NCBI GenBank assembly: GCA_003008705.1
Contig: PDUO01000078.1
Span: 88,130-152,129 of the forward strand
Reading direction: 5' to 3'
From: Pezicula radicicola
Lineage: Eukaryota; Ascomycota; Leotiomycetes; Helotiales; Dermateaceae
Length of the DNA: 64,000 nucleotides
Below, in pieces: positions 54,293 to 64,000 of the stretch (its first letter is position 1; every line of letters begins with the position of its first letter). The translations under genes were made by a program, and so were the position numbers. The notes beneath the pieces were generated by a model, which was not told the DNA's origin, did not search any database, and was given only the letters and a program-made list of their open reading frames with translations.

Positions 54293-55690
54293 ATGGACTA
54301 TGACGAGTCTATTGTATCTCCCGAGCTCGAGCAGGCACAACTCTAGTTAGATGCCAGCCTCTCGACTCTTATTGCTCGCAGTACCGACTTTGAGCTCCAA
54401 CTGGTAGATTCTTTGAACAAGCTGCGCAGTATTTATGAAGAGGAGGCCGAAAAGGACGACAAAGGAATACACAAAGCCCCCTTCAAGGAGTGGGCTGTCG
54501 ACAGAAAATACATCAGTTACACACGCCTTGTGCAAGTGACCGGCTTTAGAGCCAGTACCCATTATAATGCTCTGCATCCATAGATAGCTGTAGCCATGAT
54601 ATACGTGTGCAAGAGATATCGCATTAGCTGGGCCGAGATATACTAGGAGTTCGGCCATAAGATTGCAGCTTCTCGAAAGTCCTTACAGCTAATGGTTTCT
54701 CTCTACCAATATAAAATGGTCAACTCCTTCACAGATTTAGTGGCTCAAGCTGAGCACTCGAGAGCCGCGAGAGCCATGATGCAGCCAAGGTCCAAGAAGA
54801 AGTTCCTGTATACAATGGTAGATTTCAAGGCGATCAAGTAAGCAAAACTACTACCCCCAAGCCCCGACTCCAACAGCCACCGAGAAGACGAAGATGAAGA
54901 CGCAGACCCAACACAGGAGGTAGAGATCCAAGGGAGACATAACAACATGTCTGAGGTCAACAATTATCACCAACCCGCTACTGCGGTCACAGAATCCCAA
55001 CAACCTCGATCTTCTGTAGCTACCCCGGAGCGAGGGCGTTGTGCTCCACGAGCACTTTTTCCTTACGACGGGTTCTCTGATATAGAAGACTCTTCGGCAC
55101 TCGAAGAGCACGACTGGAGTAGTAATAATAACGATAAGTCGAGTAATGACGGCTCTTTTTCAATAGACATAAACATCAGGATGGATGCCGATGTTACAAC
55201 AAACGCACCAAGAGATCTTATTTCCTCATTGAGTTCTGACGACGACTCTTTTTCACTTGCATAGCTTCGGATAGAACAGAATACAGCACTGATGGAGGAA
55301 CACTGAGGATGTGATACTTGTCTATAATAGAATTAGGATAAGCGAAGGCGCCGAAGGAAATATTAAGCGACTAGACAATGGTAGCTTTTTAAATAACGAG
55401 CTCATCAATTTTCAACTTACGAATCTGTTTGATGGAATACCTGAGCCTTGTTCTATTAGCTTTTAGAACACTTTCTTTATCGAACGATTACGCCAAAAGC
55501 TTCCGGTAGCTCAGCAAGCATAGGGCAGAGCAAGCTCGTCGCTCGTGCTAATACACGAAAACGAACACTAGTATCTAGCTGTTATTGGCAATCTGTATAC
55601 GAAGCTTCCAACAATATTCTTCGGCGACGTTGTTCTCATCCACAGAGACGAGTAGGTTTCTTTGAGGGTGCGGCGTTCAAGGGATACTTT
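54293..55690 (+). pseudogene. Ulp1/C48-type SUMO-protease-like relic, copy B
   Basis: ATG 54293 opens one frame of 323 codons to 55264 with only four stops inside: three TAG and one TAA, each readable as mutated Gln (after SPELEQAQL; in NALHP-stop-IAVAMIYV; in AEIY-stop-EFGHK; in FKAIK-stop-AKLLPP). Content: LVDSLNKLRSIYEEEAEKDD, KEWAVDRKYISYTRLVQVTG, SLQLMVSLYQYKMVNSFTDL, then an acidic Ser-rich linker. Near 55395 the protease part begins (NNELINFQLTNLFDGI), and LVLIHENEH-stop-YLAVIGNLYT follows at about 55545-55600, where the stop replaces the Trp of His-Trp. The end of this domain matches copy A (YLAVIGNL). A RIP origin is likely. Confidence 0.7.
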
Positions 55691-55730
55691 GGAAACATTG
55701 CAATGTTCGAATCTTACTAATTAGATTTAC

Positions 55731-58290
55731 TTAAAGTAGTGTAGCTAAAGCCAACACTCTGAGACCTACATCTTCTTGATTAGTACCGCTTATCGTTGTC
55801 ATTGTCGTCCCATTAGCTACAGCTTCCAAAGCATCCAACTGCGCCCTTATAAGCCTGCTCCTCGTCGCCGCCAACTCGTGCAACTTGATGCTCGTCGGCT
55901 CAACCCGAGACGAACAATGTTTGCACGCCATCCGGTTTGCCTCGTGCCCCGGCGCTGGTCCACCAGCAGAATGCACCGCGCTCGACACACTCGCCCTCGA
56001 AGAATCTGAGACCGAAGTATGCCAACTGCGTACTCTAAGTCTAACCATTGACCTAGAAATCGCCGTCCGTGTGCCATTCCCAGCCCGACACGAGGCCACA
56101 GCCATCTTCCTACTTAGCTTGGTTCCAAAGAAGGCCAAGTTGGGGGAAGAACGACAGGGTACAACCACGCCGTCTGACCGGGTTCTTGTAAAGGCCGGTA
56201 TAGCTGTCGTGGTTGGCATTGTTGGTGTTGCCGTGGTCGTACCTGTCAAGCTGCCGGATTTGCTACAGGAAGAATCTCCATCCTGGCGCCTCTGATGTGT
56301 AAAGCTGGTCGCTTTCTGTACGTCGGTCGCCTTCCACGTATACTAGTATTGTTGATTCTCCAAGCAGACCCGCCAAATTGCCTACTGCATAGATAGAGTC
56401 AAATCCTCATGTTCGATTTGATTGTTGTCGTACTAGATAAGAATCTTGCTTCGAGCTTTGTACTACAACTGCTCGATACTAGCCTTGTTGTATTCAGTGG
56501 CGTCGAAATCAAGATTTGAGGATTGGTACTCGGCGCCAATGACTGACCGTGAGCCGCGAGAAGAAAAAGGGCTCGGCATCCTCCCTGTATCTCCATTCCT
56601 TATAGCATCAATGACCTGGGTCTGGAAAATCCCATCCGCCCCTAGAAATGATGGGGATTCCCAATAATAACTGGACCACAATCCTTCCTCGGAAATTATC
56701 ACGACCGAAGTACAGTCAACGAGTCCGGATATCCATAGATGGTAAGACAGACACATTCAACCACGTACTCGTTATGGCACTTGAAAGACTACCGATCGAA
56801 CGGTGCTCTAGTCAACCCTAGCCCTAAGTACTTCGACTAAAGCATTTCGCCAGTGTGGTCCAAGGCTTATCTGGGACTCTAGGCGACCTACTTGACTCTA
56901 GTACAAATTTATCAATACTGTAGAAGTCTTCTGGGCTCTCCAAGGTGCCCTCGGCCAACTGTTTGCGACACTGGATGTTGATTGACGATGAAGTGGCCGA
57001 AGCGCTGGGCACCCCAACAGGAGTACGGTTGTCTGTATACGCTGAACAACTCGTTGCACAGACAAATCCACCACCTGTGCTAATCGGCACGGTTGTAGTT
57101 GCTGTACTGCTTGTCACACTGCATCCGTTGACAATGGTGATAGTACAGGTTGTTGTAGTAATCGTCGCTACAGTGTAAAAGCTCTCGACTTCAGGAAGGT
57201 ATGATGTGGAGAGGGTAATTGTTTTGGTACAAATTGGGGCCGCTGTGCTTCCTGTATACGACGACGGGTGTGAGGACGAGGTCGAGGACGAGGTCGAGGA
57301 AGATTGCCCTATGGATGATGCAGTGGGCTGCGGGCCGGAAGTAGAAAGCTCCTCGTGCTCCTGCAGGTCATCACCAATGTTTACAAGAGTATCTGTAAGA
57401 GGCTCAATTTCAGCTAGAACTGGTATAGCTCTCCCAACGGCACTAACCAGGTTGTCTACCACCTGTACTGCACAACTGAGAAGTTTGGCAGGATTGCCGA
57501 TCAAATCGGCAAGGCCCGAGATCAAGTTCCTTTCAGATATCAAGCCCCTTAGTCCTCTGTTTGATATCGGCCTTTTCTTTATATCCGAACACTCGGGAAC
57601 TACTGTTAGTTGGACGCTTAAATTATTCAATAGGGCAAGCGTCTCGTCTTTAATTCTTTCGAGTTCATCGATATATCGTGTTCTCAGTACGGGATCAGTA
57701 ACCTATTGTCTGTTGACCTAAAGGGCAGAGTACAAGCCAGCCAGTAGAACATTCTTGGATGTGGATGCTGGAACTGAGATCGTCGTTGTTGGGATAAGAA
57801 AGGACGGAACGGCCTGAGTCGGTGCTGTAGATAAGACACTCTATAAGCCGCTGAAAGTACTCAAAGAGGTTGAGATACCCGTTCTAACAATAAAAGACAG
57901 TACACCAGTTCCTAGCGACGTTAATATTAAGTTTGAAGTGAACTGAATTCTTAGAGTACTGTTGCTAGCGAAAGGTCCAATGCTGCTGCTCAAACCGAAT
58001 GGTCCTGTGCAAACGATGCTTGATAGTACTAACACTCCGCTATTTGTTGTTAGAATTGGTATAGAAGTCCCTGTGCTAGGTTCAATTTCGACATGCATTG
58101 TACCTGTTGCACTACCAGATCTTACGTCGCTTATTGTAGGTGATGCAGTTGATTCACTGCCAGTAGCGGGAAATGGCCCTGTAGATACATTCTTAGACAC
58201 CGGGTATGGCGGACTCGGGATAGAAGGGAATATCCTTAGTAAGTTTAGAAGTACATTTCTGTAGCTGCACCGGAGAAGCATCACAATGCA
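55731..58290 (-). pseudogene. secreted Ser/Thr-rich protein relic
   Basis: One minus frame runs from 58284 to 56826 with only TAG and TGA interruptions: STGPFPATGSESTASPTISD, PSTGTSIPILTTNSGVLVLS, then ELERIKDETLALLNNLSVQL, LISGLADLIGNPAKLLSCAV, a Ser/Thr run, and ICTKTITLSTSYLPEVESFY...GCSVTSSTATTTVPISTGG...CATSCSA, a Cys/Thr pattern common in fungal cell-surface proteins. After a frame change near 56750 it continues GLWSSYYWESPSFLGADGIF, QTQVIDAIRNGDTGRMPSPF, DFDATEYNKASIEQL, then four TAG stops at likely Gln sites, and a Thr/Pro-rich tail ending at 55731. A hydrophobic leader-like stretch lies upstream (58399-58290). The protein family is not named. A plus frame at 55885-56295 is an alternative reading of the 3' part. 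Confidence 0.55.
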
Positions 58291-59010
58291 GAAGGTACAA
58301 GAGGAGGAATGGAAGCCAGGGCAGTAACTCTGATGGGTAAACTATGAATATCAAGACTGAATAACCGCGGGCTATGTTAGCAATGAGACGAAGCACCAAC
58401 GGTGGGAGATTTCCTGAAGTAAGACCAATTCAAGAATGTATATGCGAAGTTTTATGTGATTGGGGCACAGCTGATAGCTAAAGGGTGGACACTGGAAAGC
58501 AGAAGAGATTTAAGACTTGTGGTGAAACGTAAGTAGAGGAACTTTGCATTCTATACTAAGTTGATCTTATTCCTATTTGTATTCACTTTTGACGTTCGTT
58601 ATGCTCACCTATTGAGTTGATCGTAGATCCGCTATTACCTTCTACTCTGCATTACCTTTCTCGCATCCTTGCATCCTTTGAATATCGGCATGCATCGCCC
58701 TTGCCGCTGCACTTCATATCTCGCTCAACCACATGCTTCAAGTCTTAGCAGAATCATCTCTCATGGTTCATGCGATTCATCGTCCTGGCCGAGCTTTGCG
58801 TACTGCATGTACCACCCCAGCCACGTCCATTAATTTATTAAGTCGTACCAACGTACCAACGTCCCAACGATATATTCTCTTTAGATCCTCAGTTTCTCGG
58901 CCAACCACCACCTTCTCTTACAGCCAACCTATCTAAATCATCTCCCTTGCGATTACCACCACGAAGAAATCTATATAAAGATCAACCAACTTACAACTCC
59001 GCCTTCACGA
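58291..59010. other. 5' flank of the two divergent relics
   Basis: Contains a hydrophobic minus frame up to 58399 that could be a lost signal peptide for the Ser/Thr-rich relic, and pyrimidine-rich sequence before 59011. No other gene. Confidence 0.35.
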
Positions 59011-59883
59011 ATGTCCATTCTCCTCACTAGCACCATTAAAATCAGACCAACAACAAACATCGTAGATCGTAAGTACGCTCAAGTTTATTTTTCTCCTCTA
59101 TCATTAATAAATTCAACTCCAACTAGAGCCCAAGTCCAGAAGCTTCCGCTCGGTCGCGCAGCACAACGTACAATCATCGCCAACAGGTGCGACGCAAACA
59201 ACATTGGAGAACTATCACAAGGCCTGCACGCAGCCTTCCTATACACTCACTCAAACAATATCGATAGCCGCGGAATCCTCGCTTGGAGTCTATCACAAGC
59301 AGTATCCTACGGCAAACCAGACGTAGTACGCTACCTGGTAGACCAAGAAGGCGCCCCCGTGGACTTAATTTCGCCGTCCAGGCTCGTGGCTTATCCATCG
59401 AAAGAACTATTCGACGTCTTTGTTGATCGTAGCTAGGACATCAACTAAACTAAGGTCGATCGCGGTCCCGGGCCTGGCCAATATCTCCTACAACTGGTCT
59501 GTCACGATAAATCTCTTATACACTAGTATCTTAAGCATAGCACTCGTATAAGAGGCCTATATACCGATCTGTATAAGAGTCCACCGCTATTAGAACTCGT
59601 CGCAGGCTGTAGCACGGTTTCCACCTTCTAGTTGCTTTACTCTAACGGCGCTGAGCTTGGCCTACGCACCTTATATCGCGCTGCAGGGAGTGTAGGTATA
59701 AGTGGAAGTGGAATTAGGAGTGAGAGTGCAAGCAGCAAACCAGAACATCTATATATTCAAATGGCTATGGTAGAATACCTTGTTGACACTCTCGAACTCG
59801 ATGTAAACGCCTTAGACTACGAGGGTCAATTACTTACTCACTGGGGGACGATGAGCGCTTACTTTACTAATTATATCGTTTAA
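59011..59883 (+). pseudogene. ankyrin-repeat protein relic with in-frame TAG/TAA stops
   Basis: One plus frame of 290 codons from ATG 59011 (MSILLTSTIKIRPTTNIVDR) to TAA 59881. Ankyrin-like sequence: ILAWSLSQAVSYGKPDVVRY, LVDQEGAPVDLISPSRLV, later LLYSNGAELGLRTLYRAAGS and IQMAMVEYLVDTLELDVNAL. Stops at 59434 (TAG), 59446 (TAA), 59524 (TAG) and 59629 (TAG) sit where Gln is plausible, as RIP would give. A donor-like GTAAGT lies at 59069, so intron 1 may also exist. Non-functional as read. Confidence 0.6.
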
Positions 59884-61474
59884 TGTTCTGCCTCTTTTTT
59901 GTACATAAGGTACTTTTTTAAATATTTTCGAGTTGTAAAATTGATTTAAGTTGTAAGTTGATCTGAGTTGCAACTTTTTCAAATGGTGAATTGATTTCGA
60001 ATTGTAAACTTATTTGAGTCGATGTACTGAACGGAGTAGGTGTACTAAATTAAGTAGGTGACTGAATTGAAATAGGTGTCATTTAACGTGGGTAAACAGA
60101 GTTAATGTGGGCGACAAAATTGAATGGGAGACAGAAGTAAGTCGGCACTAGAACTTGAGTGGGCGAAAAAAAATGAAACAGACGACAGACTTGAACTAGG
60201 CGATAGTACTTGAAATACGGAGGTAGGTGTACAGAAACAATCTCGGTGCACAGTATTTGAAGTAGGTGCACAGCACTTGAGATGGACGGCAGAATTGATG
60301 TGAATTGATGTGAATTGATGTTGGTGAGAATGAAGCGGTAGTTGGCTTGTTTGGCAGTAATGATTTACAAGTACTCGATTATTACCGCCGCCATCACCAT
60401 TAATTGTCAACATCACTATCACTATCCATCGCTTCCCCTATCGCCATTGCTAACACACCCCCGAAGAGGCATGTGAGTAAGTAGCCCACGCTGTAGCATC
60501 TTGATAATAACAAGCAGCTCTCTTTTGTGTGTGTTTTGTGACCATTTTACATTCTTGTAAGCAATAGCATCTCTGAATATAATGATACTCCTAACTTTCT
60601 AGCGACTTGAATGAAGGTTCTGAATAAGGCGCATTATAATAGGGAGCTGGAGTGCATTAAGTCCCGGTGTGCTTGCCATTATATAGGAATGTTCCTCCGC
60701 TTCTTGTCCTGTGTATTTGGCCGATGGAGGAGGTGAGGGAACGCTTTCTATTTCTTGAGGTTCGTACAACGATAATAAAGTTGATCTTCTTTATAGTTGC
60801 AGGTGGGGAACTGCGCCTGATGTTGACCGCGTATGGCGTAAGGTTATGGGCTCTGGGTTGCCTTGTTCTCAAAGCTGTGGATGGGCTTGATCTTCAACCT
60901 TCTAGTTGGTTTTTGTCGATAGTTGAGATAGAAATATAGTTACTCAAATCATAGAGCCTGGAACTGGTTGGCAATCGTCGCACTGGAGCTTGATTGTTGG
61001 GAGTGGTGCAAATTGTTGCACTTGTTGACCACATCGTAGAGCTTGGAAGTGATGCGCAAGAGGTTGATATTAAGTAGAGCCGGTAAATTTGGCCACTTCA
61101 TGGTATTCTTGCCTTACAAGGCAAGGTACGAAAGGTACGAAAGTACGAGTACAGTAGAAGTTTAGGGCATCTTACAACCCTGTCCTGTCCTATGCACGCG
61201 GAAACGTTGTCGCCAAACATTTTTCTTACCACAACCTCGCCATGGCGTTCTACAGGTATAAAAGGTACAATGTGTGGTATCGGTAATTCCACATCCCCTA
61301 CGAAGAGCTTTGCGTAAGAACTTGATACAATGGGCTGGGTTAGTACAGGGAGTATAAGGTACCTTTCGTCGAAAGGTACTCTACCATACCAATCTTGAAG
61401 GCCTCCTTACTATGTACAATGCATACAGCATCCACAAATGTCGGAGATATTGCTTATAGACGGCCCTGGACAAG

Positions 61475-61640
61475 CCAAGGACTACAATAAACCAGTTCGA
61501 GCCATAATACCCTACATTTGTTAAGCTCGAAGAGAGAAGAGAGTCTGCCGCGTCCAGCTTTCCCGAATTCCTAAGGGGAAAAGGATTCCACTGCGTCCGG
61601 CTTTATCTCCAATCTGATCCCCACAAGATAGTAGCCAGCT
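61475..61640. repeat. LTR-like repeat segment, second copy
   Basis: AGCCAAGGACTACAATAAAC, CAGTTCGAGCC, then ACTGCGTCCGGCTTTATC and CAATCTGATCCCCACA align with 41150-41265 in the same order with indels and substitutions. The core CTGCGTCC[AG]GCTTTAT also occurs in a shorter form upstream (CCGCGTCCAGCTTT), so the segment is internally repeated. Confidence 0.5.
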
Positions 61641-62894
61641 AACTTGCGAGACAGCCCCAAGAAAACCCACACAGAAGTCAATGCCAACAAGAAATTCAAC
61701 ACCTATAACCCTAAGTAAGATTTACTTGTAGGCATAGATTGGCTTCTATCGCTCACTAAGGTATCGGCCTTTCAATTTGGTTTACTTAAAATTAGACGTC
61801 TTGCCCGTATACTTACTTAGGCCCGGTGCTGTATCATGTAATCCGAGTTGAGATTCCTGCCATGGTAGATATCCTGGTTGGTGAAACATAGTACCTACCA
61901 ACTTAGAGTACAGCCATTTACTCGGGTGGAATTCCAAGTCCCCGTCTGTAATCCCTCCCCTTACACACATTATTCGCTTTGCCTCTCTAATCTCAATGCT
62001 TTTAAAAGATCCTTCCTTCTAGATCACCTACCTACCAGCTTTTTGCTTTACACTTGGCCCGTCCAGGCTGAGCTGAGCAAGCTGAGAATATACCACTGTA
62101 AGTGCGTGCGATTATTATTAAGAGCAGCGCATAGAATACCATGATGTGTTAACAGACAGTTCTCGTAGAGTTTCGTTCGTTATTTTTTCTACTACCTTAC
62201 CTCCAACGAAGAAGACACAGGGACGAGATGGTCGAACACTCACTCGTTCATAGAGCTAATCTGATGGACTGCGTCTAGTGATGAGGGATCGATCGATCGA
62301 TACCAGAGATTGATTACCTCCGGGATAGCCTAGCTAGCATGCCGGAAAAATTGGAGGCCTGGTCTGGGTCCATTCTCTGGTCGCGGGTGTCAGTCAACTC
62401 GGCTGGGCTTGTTGAAAGGGGTTGATATAATAATATACCTCTAGGGAGACATACCCACCTTCACGTTCTTCGTAGCCACGGCTACCGAGCTTTCCACCAC
62501 CACGGTTGACCCCGTGTTGCGCATGTTGTAAAATGGTCCGTCCTGCTCTTTCCAGCAACGTGGTATCGATTCTTTTATCATGGCTGTTGCTGATATTGCT
62601 TGTACAGGTCAGCGAGCACGGATGTAGCTGATCGAGGATGGTGCATGGGCGATGATGTGTCGTCCCGCCTGAAGATCAAGACATGCTATAAATCTACTGG
62701 CTACTAACTATTAACTACTAACTCCCAACGATAGAGCTTTAATCCTTGGTTTTAGCCCTCATTTACTACAGACCGAAGGCTTAGAGTCGTTCGTCTTGTT
62801 AGCTATAGTAGGCATTGTGTAGTTTGAACTTGTTCAAGTACATCTCTTCCCACCTTCCCTTGGTGTCTGTCCCTTGCATTATCTGTGTCTATTT

Positions 62895-63036
62895 TTGCAA
62901 AATGTAACTAGCTAATCAATCAAATGGGTATCCCGCTCCTGTAAATGCTCTCTTCGCTGCAAAATGTACCTAGCTAATCAAGCAAATGGGTATCCTGCTC
63001 CTGCAAACCTTGCTCTCCTCGCTGCAAAATGTAACC
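62895..63036. repeat. 62-65 bp tandem duplication
   Basis: TGCAAAATGTA[AC]CTAGCTAATCAA and AAATGGGTATCC[CT]GCTCCTG occur twice in tandem, with a third partial start (TGCAAAATGTAACC). The copies differ at a few sites, mainly C/T. Confidence 0.85.
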
Positions 63037-63108
63037 GTTTAGCAACTCCAATAACTTATATTCATATCGTAAATCCCTCCTCCCCCTAAAGATATAAACT
63101 ACTTCGTT

Positions 63109-63807
63109 TTACAAGCCGTGGGCAGTTTTGTACTTGTCGAGGATCAGAAGAGCGTCAGAGCCGGCTGTTCGTCTGCAAAGAAAGAAGCTGTTAGCGCAAG
63201 AGAAATCGATAAATCTGTAGGTAGGCTAAAACATGCCTAAAAGCAGATTCCAACTGCCAAGTTATATCTTTGGGTTTGTTATACCCAAGCCAGTGAATTT
63301 TAATCCACAGACCGCGCTGTAGATAGGTTAACAGATAGTACGGATATAAACAGGAGACCGTACCCCCACTCTCTTGTGTTCTTCGATGCAGTGTACAACA
63401 TAGTAATCATTCTCATCTTCGTCAGCGCCTCCCTCGCCCTCGACCTCTTCCTCAAGATCCTCCTTGTCTTCGCTACCACTGCTTTCTGCTTCGACCTGCT
63501 CACTTCCAGTATCAGATTCCTCAGCAGCAATGTCCACTTCAGTCATCTCAGCATCGTCGATCATGTCGTTAGGATCAGCAATGGCAGCTTCTCCGTCCTC
63601 CACAACCTCTTGGCGGATTTGTTTGGCCTTCGCACCATATTGATCTCCATCGACTTCGAGATCGGCATCTGGTTGTTCGAGGGGGGATTCTGCGCCAACA
63701 GGCTGGAGAATGGGCGACTCTAAATGCGGACCCAGCGGGGTTTGCGGCGGGCTACTACTTGGGGATGGTGTTGCAGAGATTTCGAAGGTGAGAGGCGGCA
63801 GCGGCAT
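63109..63807 (-). CDS. chromodomain protein, 3 exons, with a GC-AG intron
   Basis: Exons complement(63109..63172, 63237..63316, 63364..63807), 195 residues. The first 145 residues are Pro/Ser-rich then strongly acidic (DDAEMTEVDIAAEESD, EDLEEEVEGEGGADEDEN). The chromodomain starts at about 134: DYYVVHCIEEHKRVG, then across intron 1 (47 bp, GTACGG...CTACAG, phase 0) RGLWIKIHWLGYNKPKDITW and QLESAF. Intron 2 (63173..63236) starts AG/GCATGT, has a CTAAC branch site and ends TTGCAG. It joins in phase 2 to RTAGSDALLILDKYKTAHGL and TAA, the usual C-terminal helix. Aromatic positions Tyr, Trp and Trp match the methyl-lysine cage pattern only in part. Chromodomains bind methylated histone tails. The acidic N-terminus with a single chromodomain and no chromoshadow differs from HP1. 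Likely nuclear. Confidence 0.8.
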
Positions 63808-64000
63808 GTTTATGCTGAGGTGATGGTGATGGTGATGGATGGGAACTGGATTGATGGGAGAAAACCAAAGTGAGGTGTTGTGTGTTGTAAGAGTAGAGTA
63901 GAGTAGAGTAGAAGAAAGAGAAAAGTTGGTTTGCGACAGGAGCTACCGAGATACCTACAGTACCTACCTGCGAGAGTTGTAGCGGGCGCAGGCGGGGGCG
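63808..64000. other. 5' flank of the chromodomain gene
   Basis: On the plus strand: GGTGAT repeats just upstream of the start (63818-63838) and a GTAGA run at 63892-63912. No coding frame; probably promoter and leader. A direct repeat TACCTAC lies at 63953-63968. Confidence 0.5.

Larger units (their letters stand above)
59884..63108. other. long region without supported genes
   Basis: At 59884-60340 there are loose repeats of GGTG..TTGAA (TTGAATTGAAATAGGTG, AACTTGAGTGGGCG). At 61470-61640 there is an LTR-like segment. GATC repeats lie at 62290-62302. The tandem repeat at 62895-63036 lies at the right end. The 90-codon plus frame at 60667-60939 is hydrophobic and unsupported. Confidence 0.4.

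Noticed and set aside
55885..56295. Plus frame of 136 codons with a Val-rich helix as an independent gene
   Set aside because: Codon use is fair, but the minus strand carries the continuation of the Ser/Thr-rich relic with Gln-type stops; kept only as an alternative reading.
1..64000. tRNA genes, CRISPR arrays, bacterial operon signals
   Set aside because: No B-box or cloverleaf was recognised by eye, no spaced direct repeats of CRISPR type were seen, and introns show the DNA is eukaryotic. A tRNAscan run would be decisive for tRNAs.
1..64000. A Starship-type or other giant element with a tyrosine recombinase, or any intact transposase
   Set aside because: No recombinase, integrase or reverse-transcriptase motif was found in the frames read; only small repeats and LTR-like fragments were seen.

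Overview
The window looks like nuclear DNA of a filamentous ascomycete (Pezizomycotina, possibly Leotiomycetes). The reasons are short GT-AG introns of about 47-130 bp with CTAAC/CTGAC-type branch sites, fungal gene families (HNH_2-type nuclease-like, ankyrin, highly reducing polyketide synthase, Arp1-like amidase), many microsatellites, and long stretches of decayed coding sequence whose stop codons fit repeat-induced point mutation (RIP). The species cannot be named from the sequence alone.

Layout. Apparently intact genes lie in three places. At 0-10 kb there is a three-exon charged protein (minus), a two-helix membrane protein (plus), a SAP-domain protein (plus) and a four-exon small coiled-coil protein (plus). 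At 30-40 kb there is an HNH nuclease-like gene (plus), a two-exon unknown (minus) and a PD-(D/E)XK-like gene (plus). At the right end there is a chromodomain gene (minus) with a GC-AG intron. Nearly everything between is relic sequence: coding-like frames broken by stops and frameshifts, separated by AT-rich or simple-sequence DNA.

The relics tell a story. An Arp1-like amidase (15.8-18.5 kb), two MFS transporter scraps (19.5 and 26.1 kb), a KS-AT-DH(start) polyketide synthase relic (21.7-25.4 kb, minus) and a separate AT-DH-methyltransferase polyketide synthase relic (46.3-49.6 kb, plus) look like the wreck of one or two secondary-metabolite clusters. An antisense piece of the 3' end of 28S rRNA (18.49-18.93 kb) lies directly after the last recognisable part of the amidase. 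Two relics of one Ulp1/C48 SUMO-protease-like family (50.2-51.3 kb minus; 54.3-55.7 kb plus), a long secreted Ser/Thr-rich protein relic (55.7-58.3 kb minus), several ankyrin relics, an Esf2-type RRM fragment and a truncated HIT protein complete the list.

The stops in the best-preserved relics are almost all TAG or TAA where CAG, CAA or TGG is expected, i.e. C-to-T change in a CpA context on one strand or the other. This points to RIP acting on duplicated DNA. Non-coding structure includes a 134 bp TA-flanked inverted-repeat element, a 71 bp near-perfect hairpin, three kinds of tandem repeat, long ATC/CTT/CCCTT tracts (one holding an N), a GGGGTTTT-like G-rich tract, and two diverged copies of an LTR-like segment. 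No tRNA, CRISPR array or intact transposase was recognised.
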